From Flavobacterium sp. ENC (GTDB lineage Bacteria > Bacteroidota > Bacteroidia > Flavobacteriales > Flavobacteriaceae), in assembly GCF_020991415.1 (NCBI RefSeq), contig NZ_JAJMOY010000006.1, positions 186,001-250,000 of the forward strand: DNA of 64,000 bases, given 5' to 3'. Of this stretch, positions 17,857-26,312 are shown piece after piece. Numbering within the stretch: position 1 is the first letter of the stretch; every line of letters begins with the position of its first letter. The notes beneath the pieces are model-generated. The model searched no databases. It was not told the DNA's origin and saw only the letters and a list, made by a program, of their open reading frames with translations. Position numbers and translations under genes: made by a program.

Positions 17857-18837
17857 TTATAATTGTTTTATAAAACTCTTTGGCGATAGTCCAAAATGCT
17901 CCTTAAATTTTAAGGTAAAATGAGAATTATTGCTGTAATGAAGTCTGTTTGAAATTTGGGATATGGATAATTGCCGGTCTTCAAGAAGTTCTTTTGCAAG
18001 TGCCAGTTTATTATTCATAAAAAAAGAATTAGGTGTTAAGCCGGTTAATTTTTTGAACAAATTTTTAAACTTTGTTTCAGACATTTTAATTTTTTGTGCC
18101 ATCAGTGCAATACTCGGAAAAGGACCTTCAATATTTTCAATCAAAAACATCTGCATTGCAATGATATCCTGAATATCCGATTCCTTAACGGTTTGAAGAA
18201 TCATCCTGTTACCAGCTATTTTTTTTAAGTAATTGGACATCAACATATGTACGGTAGCTTTGAGATTTAAATCGAAAACCGGCCCGCCTACTTTTAATTT
18301 GCGTAAATCATTAAGGACATGAAAACTCTCATTACTGATCCTGTCATATCGGATGACCGTATTTTTTTTAGGATCAGTAATTTTTTGCAAATCTGAAAAA
18401 AGTACCGTATCATCTTTGATAAAAGCGGCAAGTTTACTTTTATGTACAAATATGCAAAGCGCATACGTATGACTTCCAGATTTTATCTGGTAATTGGTTT
18501 TTAAAGTACCGTCAATTACTGCTAAATTATACTTCCAGCGACCTAAATCGCAAATAGTATTATTAGCCACTAAACGCGCTTCACCGTCGGTAAGGTCGTA
18601 ATAGAAACCTATAAAATCATTCTTTTGGTTTTTTTGAACAAAATGAAGGTTTTTATAATATTTTACATTGATATAATAAGCTACAATCCCATCCTCACAT
18701 TCCAGAAAATACCTGATTCCGGATTGTATATTTTCAGGAACAATTATAAAATTGTCCTTTATTTTTCCATTGAGTTTTCTGGCAAGCGGTTTTACCCAGC
18801 TTAAATCTGCTGAATAAGAATGTTCTATTATTTTCAT
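17857..18837 (-). CDS. AraC-family transcriptional regulator (second of a tandem pair)
   Basis: 326 residues from the ATG at 18837. An in-frame ATG at 18864 would add nine residues, but the shorter start aligns with the paralogue (MKIIEHSYSADLSWVKPLARKLNGKIKD against MKKINHFYSLTPDWQQQLVQEINGELID). C-terminal AraC HTH: FPSIALMAQKIKMSETKFKNLFKKLTG and LEDRQLSISQISNRLHYSNNSHFTLKFKEHFGLSPKSF, closer to consensus than its neighbour. It is upstream in the two-gene unit (18-base gap). Confidence 0.88.
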   Translation of the reverse strand: MKIIEHSYSADLSWVKPLARKLNGKIKDNFIIVPENIQSGIRYFLECEDGIVAYYINVKYYKNLHFVQKNQKNDFIGFYYDLTDGEARLVANNTICDLGRWKYNLAVIDGTLKTNYQIKSGSHTYALCIFVHKSKLAAFIKDDTVLFSDLQKITDPKKNTVIRYDRISNESFHVLNDLRKLKVGGPVFDLNLKATVHMLMSNYLKKIAGNRMILQTVKESDIQDIIAMQMFLIENIEGPFPSIALMAQKIKMSETKFKNLFKKLTGLTPNSFFMNNKLALAKELLEDRQLSISQISNRLHYSNNSHFTLKFKEHFGLSPKSFIKQL

Positions 18838-19237
18838 GTGGCATTTATTATGGTATACAATCATTTTTACTGCTTAGTCTTAAGACTTAAAAAGAATTAA
18901 ATACACTAGTTATTCCCGGTTCTTTCAATTTTATTTTGTAAGAATTTAAATTAGATTTGCTTTTCGGAGGTAATGTACTATAAAAAATCCGGGCTTATCA
19001 AATCCGATTTATAACTGTAGGGTTTCATTTGATAACTGTAATTTTTGAGGCATTTTTGGCTTGTAAAATGCCTTACAAAAGAATTTTTTGATTTGAAAAT
19101 TTTATAAAAAACCTTATTCTGATATTTTAATGTCTGAAGTGTGCTCTCTGTAATTATTATTCCGCTTAATTTCGTTTTTCCATGACAAGAATCATAAAAA
19201 GAACAAATTTGAATGGCTAATTACTAATACGATCAGG
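18838..19237. promoter_or_regulatory. Divergent intergenic region with inverted repeats
   Basis: Separates the AraC pair (-) from the YcxB-like gene (+). It holds a TAGATTTG element (18952-18959, + strand) matching the Bacteroidota -7 consensus TAnnTTTG, a perfect 9-bp inverted repeat TTATCAAAT/ATTTGATAA (18995-19003 and 19027-19035), and two copies of ATAACTGTA within it. No open frame of note. Confidence 0.4.
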
Positions 19238-19780
19238 ATGAATACTTCTAAATTTTCTGCAGAGTTTGAATTGAATATTAATGAAATACAAAAGCTCAAT
19301 AAAATGTATTTTAAGCGTTTGTATAAAGGAAGAGTTACTTTCTTTTTTGTAATTATCATGGTATCTTTTCTCGTGTATGATTTTCTTAATTTAGAAAGCC
19401 AGGAAGATTTTTTTAAGTTTCAGTTAAGGAGTTTAGTCCTTATTGTGTCGTTCTTCATGTTTCAGTACTCGTTTGTAAATGCGACATGCAGGCTTCTTTT
19501 TAAATTGATAAGACGGCTAATAGGGTATAGTAGTCTTTTTGGGAAATATAAGCTCAACTTTACCAGTTCTGATATTCATGTAAATTCTCCCTTAGGTGCT
19601 TTTGTTCATAAGTGGAGCCAGATTGATAAAGCCGTTTTAACTAAAGACTTCTTTTTTTTATATGTTAAAGACAAGGAGCAGCACATTATTTCTATTTCAA
19701 ATAAATTCAACAACAACAGGAATATGATTGATTTAATAACATTTGTAGATCGTCATGTTACGCAAATTATGAAAATGTAA
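19238..19780 (+). CDS. YcxB-like membrane protein
   Basis: 180 residues. Two hydrophobic helices (about 31-48 and 63-83), then a basic linker and a C-terminal soluble domain with KYKLNFTSSDIHVNSPLGAFVHKWSQIDKAVLTKDFFFLYVKD. The layout (short N-terminal stretch, two membrane helices, then a PH-like domain starting with an 'I.V.S......W..I..' pattern) is that of YcxB-like proteins. No function is known. Single gene between the AraC pair and the histone-like gene. Confidence 0.65.
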   Translation: MNTSKFSAEFELNINEIQKLNKMYFKRLYKGRVTFFFVIIMVSFLVYDFLNLESQEDFFKFQLRSLVLIVSFFMFQYSFVNATCRLLFKLIRRLIGYSSLFGKYKLNFTSSDIHVNSPLGAFVHKWSQIDKAVLTKDFFFLYVKDKEQHIISISNKFNNNRNMIDLITFVDRHVTQIMKM

Positions 19781-20110
19781 GGGGAATCGTTACCATTCAT
19801 CCTAAGCATTCCGGTGTAATAAAAAGTTACAAATGACCATTTTGGAAGTTGCAAAGGAAAAGGAGCAAATTTTCAGTCCTTTAATGACTGTGAGCTCCTT
19901 AAAAAAGGTCAGATAATTTTTAAAAATGAAATAAAAGAGACCGCTGTGACAGGTTTAAATAAAAAATTAATCAATAAAAATCAGCGTAAATTTATTTGTA
20001 ATGAATTGATAATAAGTGCTGAAGCGTGTCAGCTAATTTAATATTAAGCGTTCAGGCAAAAACAGGCGCAATTTTAACATTAAAGATGCGTTATCTATCA
20101 AGCAAACTTT
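19781..20110. other. Intergenic stretch with a two-part hairpin
   Basis: No gene seen. AAGGAGC (19860-19866) pairs with GCTCCTT (19894-19900), and inside it CAGTC (19874-19878) pairs with GACTG (19886-19890). An A tract follows rather than a T tract, so it is not a clear terminator on the + strand. Confidence 0.3.
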
Positions 20111-20118
20111 TATTTTTG
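20111..20118 (+). promoter_or_regulatory. Bacteroidota -7 element before the histone-like gene
   Basis: TATTTTTG matches TAnnTTTG and lies 25 bases before the ATG, implying a very short leader. No convincing -33 TTG is seen, so confidence is moderate. Confidence 0.45.
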
Positions 20119-20142
20119 CGCCTTAATTTAACAAGTATAAGC

Positions 20143-20319
20143 ATGAAAGATCTATTAGTAAAAATCAACGCCGAAATCGACACATTTAAAGCAGAAGCTG
20201 AATCACTTACTGAAAAAGGTGTTAAAGCTGCTGGAGCAAGAGCACGTAAATCAACTTTGGAAATTGAAAAACTTTTAAAAGAGTTTAGAAAAGTTTCTAT
20301 CGAAGAATCAAAAAAATAA
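20143..20319 (+). CDS. Histone H1-like DNA-binding protein
   Basis: 58 residues from ATG 20143; longer in-frame starts (for example 20026) run into the promoter and are unlikely. Sequence begins MKDLLVKINAEIDTFKAEAE and continues with Lys/Arg/Ala-rich GVKAAGARARKSTLEIEKLLKEFRKVS, the pattern of the short Hc1/histone H1-like proteins conserved in Bacteroidota. Presumed nucleoid-associated. It has its own promoter-like element upstream and a strong terminator downstream, so it looks like a monocistronic gene. Confidence 0.85.
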   Translation: MKDLLVKINAEIDTFKAEAESLTEKGVKAAGARARKSTLEIEKLLKEFRKVSIEESKK

Positions 20320-20336
20320 TATTTGTATTCAGAAAC

Positions 20337-20376
20337 AAAAACCTCGTTTAAGTAAATTAAACGAGGTTTTTTCTTT
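20337..20376 (+). terminator. Intrinsic terminator of the histone-like gene
   Basis: ACCTCGTTTA (20341-20350) pairs with TAAACGAGGT (20358-20367), 7-base loop, flanked by an A run and a T run, so it may work in both directions. Confidence 0.85.
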
Positions 20377-20468
20377 TAAGGATCTAAGGTTTTGAGATTC
20401 TAAGTTTCTGAGGTGTGGTTACCTTTTAAAACTATTACTCTTAGTACCTTAGAATCTCAGAATCTTAG
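20377..20468. repeat. Imperfect inverted repeat of CTAAGG/TTCTGAG words
   Basis: About 25 bases near 20380-20405 (GGATCTAAGGTTTTGAGATT...) are the imperfect reverse complement of 20440-20470 (...AATCTCAGAATCTTAGACCC). Same style of simple-word fold-back as other gaps in the window. Lies between the H1-like terminator and the 3' end of the GntR gene. Confidence 0.55.
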
Positions 20469-20474
20469 ACCCTT

Positions 20475-21515
20475 CTAAATAGAATTTCGATCAATAAAAT
20501 TAAAAGGAACTTTTACCTGCCCTTTCTCTTTATTAAGGATCATTCTGGCAGCGGTTTCTCCCATTACATTAAAATCGGTAGACATTACCGTAATTCCTAA
20601 AAGTTCTTTAAGCGGGGTATCATTATAAGAAATCACTCCGATATCTTCCCCTAAAACCAGTTTTTTGTCCCTGATTTGTTTCATGAGGTTCACGAGATCA
20701 GATTCTTCGATAGTGATGAACAAATCCCCTTTTTTGAGGATCATATCATCATACACTTCACTCAGAATCTCAAAATTTATTTCATGCTCCACGCAAAATT
20801 TTCGGAATCCGTGCAGAATTCTTCGCGGATAAGGGTAAACGGCTTTATCCGGATATACTAAAATCAGCTTTTGGTACTTTGTTATTTTAGATAATCCTTC
20901 TTTTAAGGCATTGTAAATGTCATTCTCAAAATCCTGATAGATCTTAATAATTTCACCTTCCATTCCGATTTTAATGTTATCCATTATCACCAGTTTTTCT
21001 TTTGGGATTCTCTCAATAGCCTTTACCACCTCGTCGGTAAAGCTCAAATGCTTTAATTCATCGGTTTTGAAATGGGTTGTAATGACATAATAATCATAAG
21101 CACCTTCAAACTTATCCAGTAAGTTCAGGAATAAAGTTTCATCGCAGTGATAAATATGCAGATCGGTATGCGCGTTTGCTCCGACAGTATTAATAAAGGA
21201 GTTGTACGTTTTCATTTTGTACGCACTCAGTTTATTGAATAAAAACAGGATATTTACTTTAGATTCGAGTTTGGTACGGGTAATATAATAGCCTTTCCCT
21301 CTGATGGAAGAAATGATTTTTCGTTCTTTTAAAATATTATATGCTTTTTCAACGGTATCCCTGGACATGTAAAATTCCTCGCTAAAGCTATTGATGGAAG
21401 GGATTTTTTGATTTATTTTCAGATTTCCGTTAGCAATATTCTGCAGTATAGAGTCTACAATTTGTTTGTATTTGGGAACCCTGGAATCTTCATCAATTTT
21501 AATAAGTTTAATCAT
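20475..21515 (-). CDS. GntR-type transcriptional regulator with periplasmic-binding-like sensor; likely rhamnose regulator
   Basis: 346 residues. N-terminal winged helix (about 1-78): VPKYKQIVDSILQNIANGNLKINQKIPSINSFSEEFYMSRDTVEKAYNILKERKIISSIRGKGYYI, a classic GntR domain. The rest (about 90-340) resembles the LacI/PBP1 sugar-binding fold (NILFLFNKLSAYKMKTYNSF, YDYYVITTHF, GEDIGVISYNDTPLKELLGITVMSTDFNVMGETAARMIL). Divergent to rhaT across a 372-base gap, so it most likely senses rhamnose or a derivative and controls the rhamnose genes; this role is inferred from position. Confidence 0.87.
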   Translation of the reverse strand: MIKLIKIDEDSRVPKYKQIVDSILQNIANGNLKINQKIPSINSFSEEFYMSRDTVEKAYNILKERKIISSIRGKGYYITRTKLESKVNILFLFNKLSAYKMKTYNSFINTVGANAHTDLHIYHCDETLFLNLLDKFEGAYDYYVITTHFKTDELKHLSFTDEVVKAIERIPKEKLVIMDNIKIGMEGEIIKIYQDFENDIYNALKEGLSKITKYQKLILVYPDKAVYPYPRRILHGFRKFCVEHEINFEILSEVYDDMILKKGDLFITIEESDLVNLMKQIRDKKLVLGEDIGVISYNDTPLKELLGITVMSTDFNVMGETAARMILNKEKGQVKVPFNFIDRNSI

Positions 21516-21887
21516 TTTGCAGGTCTTGTAAATCAGGTATGATTGTAATCAGCCCCAATTTGAAATTATATTTAATCTAAGCCATCAGAATATTTACGAT
21601 TGATATTTTCGTACAATAAAAAGAATATGTAATAAGGTTTATTGTATGTTTTTTATAATTTCTTAATTTTCACAGAAATGAGGATATGATAATTACGAAA
21701 TCGATTGCTAAAATAGAAATTTTAAATTTATTTTTCTACTAAATTTTGCTTGTTCTTTCTAATTATCCTTAGTTTTAACATAAACAAAAAAAAGGTAAAG
21801 GATAGTACAGGACAGTTTTCTTTTTTACATTCTCTTATTTTACAAAACCAGATTAACTATCAGAATAACCACAAACTAAAATACTAA
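21516..21887. promoter_or_regulatory. Divergent control region GntR regulator / rhaT with candidate operator
   Basis: AT-rich 372-base gap. A perfect 9-bp inverted repeat TACAATAAA (21612-21620) / TTTATTGTA (21638-21646) and, inside it, the tight palindrome AATAA-GGT-TTATT (21631-21643) are the best candidates for GntR binding. No clean TAnnTTTG element is seen; TAAATTTTG near 21740 is one base too long. Confidence 0.4.
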
Positions 21888-22937
21888 ATGGAATCATTAT
21901 TAGGAATTATTTTTCACTCCATTGGAGGATTTTCTTCAGGGAGTTTTTATATGCCTTTCAAGAAAGTTAAAAATTGGGCATGGGAAAGCTATTGGATCGT
22001 AGGCGGGTTTTTCTCCTGGCTGATAGTGCCGCCCATTGCTGCTTATTTAACGATTCCGAATTTTGTGGAAATTATCGCAACAGCATCACCAACCATAAAA
22101 GCCTTTACGTACTCAATGGGGCTTATTTGGGGAATTGGAGGGCTGACCTACGGATTGGGAGTGCGCTATCTCGGAATGTCATTAGGGAATTCGATCATTC
22201 TGGGATTCTGTTCCGCTTTCGGAGCTTTAGTGCCTTCTGTTTATTACGATCTGTATCCAACAGCCGGAAAGGTATCTTTCAGCCACATGCTTTCGCATAC
22301 AGGCGGGCAGCTGGTCTTATTGGGTGTTTTGGTTTGCCTGATCGGAATTGCCATTTCAGGTAAAGCGGGAATTATGAAAGAAAAAGATTTTGCAGTAGGA
22401 CATGAAGATAAAGACAAAGATTTCAATCTGGTAAAAGGACTTATTATCGCTGTTATTTCCGGAATCCTGAGTTCGTTTTTCAATTATGGAATTGAAGCCG
22501 GAAAACCAATGGCAGAGCAGGCAGTTATAGATGGCTGTAATCCGCTGTTTCAGAATAATGTCACTTACATTGTACTGCTTTGGGGTGGATTAACGACCAA
22601 TTTTATCTGGTGCATGTACCTTAATTTCAAGAATAAAACATTTACGGACTATACCAATTCAAAAGCACCAATTGCCAAAAATACGTTGTTTTCTGCTCTT
22701 GCCGGAACAATGTGGTTTTTACAGTTCTTCTTCTACGGAATGGGCGAAAGCAAATTAGGAAACGGAGCCAGTTCCTGGATTCTGCATATGGCCACGATCA
22801 TTTTGACAGCTAATTTCTGGGGATTTTATCTGAAAGAATGGGCCGGGGTTTCCAAAAAAACATTCAATACCTTTTTATGGGGAATCGGGCTGATTATGCT
22901 TTCCATTGTTTTGGTTGGAATAGGGAATTCATTATAA
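21888..22937 (+). CDS. rhaT: L-rhamnose/H+ symporter RhaT
   Basis: Imports L-rhamnose across the inner membrane. 349 residues with about ten hydrophobic helices. The start (LLGIIFHSIGGFSSGSFYMPFKKVKNWAWESYWIVGG) and the segments YGLGVRYLGMSLGNSIILGF and NGASSWILHMATIILTANFWGFYLKEW are characteristic of RhaT. It is the first gene of the rhamnose module and supplies the substrate for RhaI. Confidence 0.93.
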   Translation: MESLLGIIFHSIGGFSSGSFYMPFKKVKNWAWESYWIVGGFFSWLIVPPIAAYLTIPNFVEIIATASPTIKAFTYSMGLIWGIGGLTYGLGVRYLGMSLGNSIILGFCSAFGALVPSVYYDLYPTAGKVSFSHMLSHTGGQLVLLGVLVCLIGIAISGKAGIMKEKDFAVGHEDKDKDFNLVKGLIIAVISGILSSFFNYGIEAGKPMAEQAVIDGCNPLFQNNVTYIVLLWGGLTTNFIWCMYLNFKNKTFTDYTNSKAPIAKNTLFSALAGTMWFLQFFFYGMGESKLGNGASSWILHMATIILTANFWGFYLKEWAGVSKKTFNTFLWGIGLIMLSIVLVGIGNSL

Positions 22938-23020
22938 AAAATCCCATGTCATCTGGGACACTATAAATAAAAAATTAGTTTTTTAAGTTTGTTTAAGCAA
23001 AAGTGGTTTTTTGCAATATT

Positions 23021-23055
23021 CTAACGTTCGATGCACATTCGGACGTTAGATTTTT
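23021..23055 (+). terminator. Stem-loop with short T tract after rhaT
   Basis: CTAACGTTCG (23021-23030) pairs with CGGACGTTAG (23040-23049) with one G-U pair and a 9-base loop, followed by ATTTTT. May reduce read-through from rhaT to rhaI, about 100 bases downstream. Confidence 0.55.
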
Positions 23056-23154
23056 AAACGAAGGAGAATCACAACAAAAGAAAAAAAGAATAAAGTAAAA
23101 CAGGGAGTTCGGTTTATATTTTATAAATTGAAAATTCTATTAAAATAAAATATC

Positions 23155-24429
23155 ATGTTAATCGGAGCAAACCATATAACCTCTCATAACGAGGAATTAT
23201 TAAAAAAACATACCAGCAAATTTGCTTTTACAGCATCAGAAGTGGGGGATACGGAATCCATTATTCAGAAATTAATTGATTTTCAAATTGCCATTCCATC
23301 CTGGGCCCTGGGAACCGGAGGAACCAGATTCGGACGCTTTGCAGGAGGTGGTGAACCCCGTTCCTTAGAAGAAAAAATTGAAGATGTTGGTTTGCTTCAT
23401 GCTTTAAATAATGCTTCCGGGGCAATTTCACTTCACATTCCATGGGACATTCCGACAGATCATAATGCTATAAAAGCTTTGGCGGCACAACACCATTTAA
23501 AATTTGATGCCGTTAACTCGAATACGTTTCAGGATCAGGTAAATTCGGAACACTCTTACCGATATGGTTCTTTACAAAATGTAAACAAAGCCGTTCGTAA
23601 ACAGGCAATTACCCATAATATTGAAGTGATTCAGCAGGGAATTGCTTTAGGGTCAGAGTCATTGACAATCTGGCTGGCGGATGGTTCCAATTTTCCGGGG
23701 CAATTAAATTTCAGAAAAGCATACCAGAATACCTTGGAAAGTTTAGAAGAAATCTATGAAGCATTACCGTCCAACTGGAAACTGTTTTTAGAATATAAAT
23801 GTGCCGAACCAAACTTTTATTCCACCACTGTTGCCGATTGGGGACAATCTTACTCCTACGTTAAAAAGTTAGGAGATAAAGCACAGACGCTGGTTGATTT
23901 GGGACACCACTTGCCAAACGCAAATATCGAACAAATCGTTTCATTATTGCTTATGGAAAATAAACTGGGCGGTTTCCATTTTAATGATTCAAAATACGGA
24001 GATGATGATTTAACAGCCGGTGCATTAAAACCGTACCAGTTATTTCTGATATTTAATGAATTAGTGGAAGGAATGGACGCTAGAGGAATGAACCATGCCA
24101 AAGATTTAGGCTGGATGATTGATGCGTCACACAATATAAAAGATCCGTTGGAAGACCTGTTGCAATCTGTTGAAGCAATCATGATCGCTTATGCTCAGGC
24201 ACTTTTGGTGGACCGAAAAGCATTAGAAACTGCTCAGGACGAAAATGATGTCGTAAAAGCACAGGAAATTTTGCAAAACGCCTTCCGTACAGATGTTCGC
24301 GCATTAGTTGCCGAAGCCCGTCTCCGCTCAGGAGCTGCTTTGAATCCGGTGGAGTTATACCGCAGTCTTACCGTCAGAAAAAACCTGATCGGGGAAAGAG
24401 GATTAAAAACAATGGCTACAGGTTTGTGA
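23155..24429 (+). CDS. rhaI: L-rhamnose isomerase, RhaI type
   Basis: Converts L-rhamnose to L-rhamnulose in the cytoplasm. 424 residues, a TIM-barrel metal isomerase of the Pseudomonas stutzeri RhaI type rather than E. coli RhaA. Visible: FQIAIPSWALGTGGTRFGRF, the metal-ligand segments LFLEYKCAEPNFYST (Glu), TLVDLGHHLP (Asp) and GGFHFNDSKYGDDDLTAG (His and Asp cluster), and a C-terminal LRSGAALNPVELYRSLTVRKN. Located between rhaT and the kinase gene. Confidence 0.93.
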   Translation: MLIGANHITSHNEELLKKHTSKFAFTASEVGDTESIIQKLIDFQIAIPSWALGTGGTRFGRFAGGGEPRSLEEKIEDVGLLHALNNASGAISLHIPWDIPTDHNAIKALAAQHHLKFDAVNSNTFQDQVNSEHSYRYGSLQNVNKAVRKQAITHNIEVIQQGIALGSESLTIWLADGSNFPGQLNFRKAYQNTLESLEEIYEALPSNWKLFLEYKCAEPNFYSTTVADWGQSYSYVKKLGDKAQTLVDLGHHLPNANIEQIVSLLLMENKLGGFHFNDSKYGDDDLTAGALKPYQLFLIFNELVEGMDARGMNHAKDLGWMIDASHNIKDPLEDLLQSVEAIMIAYAQALLVDRKALETAQDENDVVKAQEILQNAFRTDVRALVAEARLRSGAALNPVELYRSLTVRKNLIGERGLKTMATGL

Positions 24430-24431
24430 GT

Positions 24432-24705
24432 TATTAGTTATGAGTTATACGTTAGAAGTTATATGAGTTAGAGATTAATAAACTATTATTGTCTTTATGG
24501 ATCAGTTAAAATAAAAACAAAAGGACTTTAGCTTAATAACATGGAATACTTTTGGCAAAATCACAATCCATAACGCAAAACCCATAATGCATAATGCATA
24601 ACGCAAAGCCCAAAACTCATAACTCATAACCCAAAACTCCCAACCCAAAACTCCCAACCCAAAACCCAAAACTCATAACTCATAACCCCCTAACTCACAA
24701 TTACC
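24432..24705 (+). repeat. Block of degenerate short repeats between rhaI and kinase
   Basis: Starts with GTTATTAGTTATGAGTTA-type words (24430-24475) and continues at 24570-24690 with many copies of CATAACGCAAA, AACTCATAAC and CCCAAAACTCCCAA on the + strand. The first part is roughly the complement of the last part (GAGTTAT against ATAACTC), so the block can fold back on itself. No coding potential. Confidence 0.75.
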
Positions 24706-24708
24706 CCA

Positions 24709-26070
24709 ATGAATGTAGTTGCAATTTTTGATATTGGTAAGACAAACAAGAAGGTATTTTTATTTGATGAAAATTATAAAATTGTTTGGGAGAAAGCCGT
24801 AAATCTTGATGAAACAATTGATGAAGACGGCTTTCCCTGTGAAGATATCGGGCTGGTCAGAAACTGGATACTCGAACGATTAGCTGAAATAAAAAGCCTT
24901 AGCGATTATGTGCTGAAAGCAATTAACTTCAGTACGTATGGGGCCAGTTTTGTATACATTGACAAAAACGGAAATACATTAACTCCACTATACAATTACC
25001 TGAAAGAATATCCGGAACATTTAAAAGAGGCGTTTTATCAGAAATATAAAGGAAAAGAAGTGTTTGCTGTCAAAACGGCTTCTCCGGTTTTAGGGAGTCT
25101 GAATTCGGGAATGCAGCTTTACAGGTTGAAAGAAGAAAATCCCGCCTTGTTTGAAAAAGTAAAATATTGCCTGCATTTGCCGCAATACCTGAGTTTTCTG
25201 TTAACGAACGAAGCCTATTCGGATATTACAAGTATAGGATGTCATACGAATCTTTGGAATTTTAAAAAGATGAAGTATCACAAGTGGGTTAAAAATGAGG
25301 TGATAATAGACAAGCTTCCGCCGCTGCATTATGGCAAAGACGTTATAAAAAACAAAGACGGTCTGGCCATTGGAACAGGACTGCACGACAGCTCATCTGC
25401 TATTATTCCGTATACGATTAACTTTACGGAGCCTTTTGTTTTGTTGTCTACAGGGACCTGGAGTATTTCGTTAAATCCGTTCAATACGAAAGCGTTAACC
25501 TTTGAGGAACTGCAGCACGATTGTCTGTGTTATCTGCAATACACGGAAAAACCCGTAAAAGCAGCCCGTCTGTTTTCGGGAAACGAACATGAAATTCAGA
25601 CGAAAAGATTAGCGGAACATTTTAAGGTTGCCAATGATGCTTATAAGAATATTTACTTTGATAAAAAGATAGTTTCGAATCTTAGGGCACTTAGTTTTTC
25701 ATTTATTTATCCGAAGAAATACGAGTTTGATATTCTTAAGGAATGCCCGTTTCAGAAAAGAGATCTGTCTACTTTTAAAAATTATGAAACAGCCTACCAC
25801 CAATTAATGATGGATATTGTGGAACAGCAGTTTTTTTCAACTAATTTAGTAATTCAAAATAGTCCAGTAAAGAAAATTTTTGTGGATGGAGGATTCAGTA
25901 AGAATTCAATTTTTATGAATCTACTGGCAGAGGCTTTTCCGGATATAGAAGTGTATGCCGCTTCTATGGCGCAGGCGAGTGCATTGGGCGCTGCGTTGGC
26001 GATTCATGATAACTGGAATCCAAAGCCGATTCAGAACGATTTAATTGATTTGAAATTTTACAAACATTAG
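24709..26070 (+). CDS. rhaB: FGGY-family sugar kinase, probable L-rhamnulokinase
   Basis: Phosphorylates rhamnulose at C1 with ATP. 453 residues in the two-domain actin-like fold: phosphate-1 motif VVAIFDIGKTNKKVFLFD, phosphate-2 region LLSTGTWSISLNPF, and adenosine motif KKIFVDGGFSKNSIFMNLLAEAFPDIEVYAA...QASALGAALA. The DIGKTN and STGTWS forms match the rhamnulokinase/fuculokinase branch. Specificity rests on the rhaT-rhaI neighbours. No rhamnulose-1-phosphate aldolase gene follows. Confidence 0.87.
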   Translation: MNVVAIFDIGKTNKKVFLFDENYKIVWEKAVNLDETIDEDGFPCEDIGLVRNWILERLAEIKSLSDYVLKAINFSTYGASFVYIDKNGNTLTPLYNYLKEYPEHLKEAFYQKYKGKEVFAVKTASPVLGSLNSGMQLYRLKEENPALFEKVKYCLHLPQYLSFLLTNEAYSDITSIGCHTNLWNFKKMKYHKWVKNEVIIDKLPPLHYGKDVIKNKDGLAIGTGLHDSSSAIIPYTINFTEPFVLLSTGTWSISLNPFNTKALTFEELQHDCLCYLQYTEKPVKAARLFSGNEHEIQTKRLAEHFKVANDAYKNIYFDKKIVSNLRALSFSFIYPKKYEFDILKECPFQKRDLSTFKNYETAYHQLMMDIVEQQFFSTNLVIQNSPVKKIFVDGGFSKNSIFMNLLAEAFPDIEVYAASMAQASALGAALAIHDNWNPKPIQNDLIDLKFYKH

Positions 26071-26103
26071 AGAGTAGTGCTGTAGATTAAAGGATTAAAA
26101 AGA

Positions 26104-26263
26104 TTTTTTTTCTCTCGCAGATTTGGCAGATTTAGCGGATTTAATTTTTGAAGGAGCAGGGCAGTGGTTCTGTTTAAATGTAAAATCGAAGTAAAAGAAA
26201 ATAATGTCTATAGATTAGAGATTAAAAAAAATCTGCAAAATCTGCAAAATCTGCGAGAAAAAA
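26104..26263. repeat. Fold-back repeat of CTCGCAGATTT words before lutA
   Basis: The arm at 26104-26142 (TTTCTCTCGCAGATTTGGC...) is the imperfect reverse complement of 26229-26263 (AAATCTGCAAAATCTGCAAA...GCGAGAAA). The middle (~85 bases) has no gene. The same words recur at 38187-38260. A weaker stem AACACCCGG/CCAGGTGTT (26268-26276, 26287-26295) then lies just before the lutA start. Confidence 0.75.
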
Positions 26264-26312
26264 TAGTAACACCCGGTCAAGTTTTTCCAGGTGTTTAAAA
26301 ATAAATGAGAAT

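Noticed and set aside
20026..20142. Longer N-terminus for the histone H1-like protein
   Set aside because: The extension covers the promoter-like TATTTTTG element and does not look like protein; family members start at MKDLL-type sequence.
22938..23154. Riboswitch before rhaI
   Set aside because: Only a simple hairpin with a T run is visible (23021-23055); no known aptamer consensus is apparent.
26104..26263. Insertion sequence remnant
   Set aside because: The repeat is a fold-back of simple words with no transposase fragment or target-site duplication visible.
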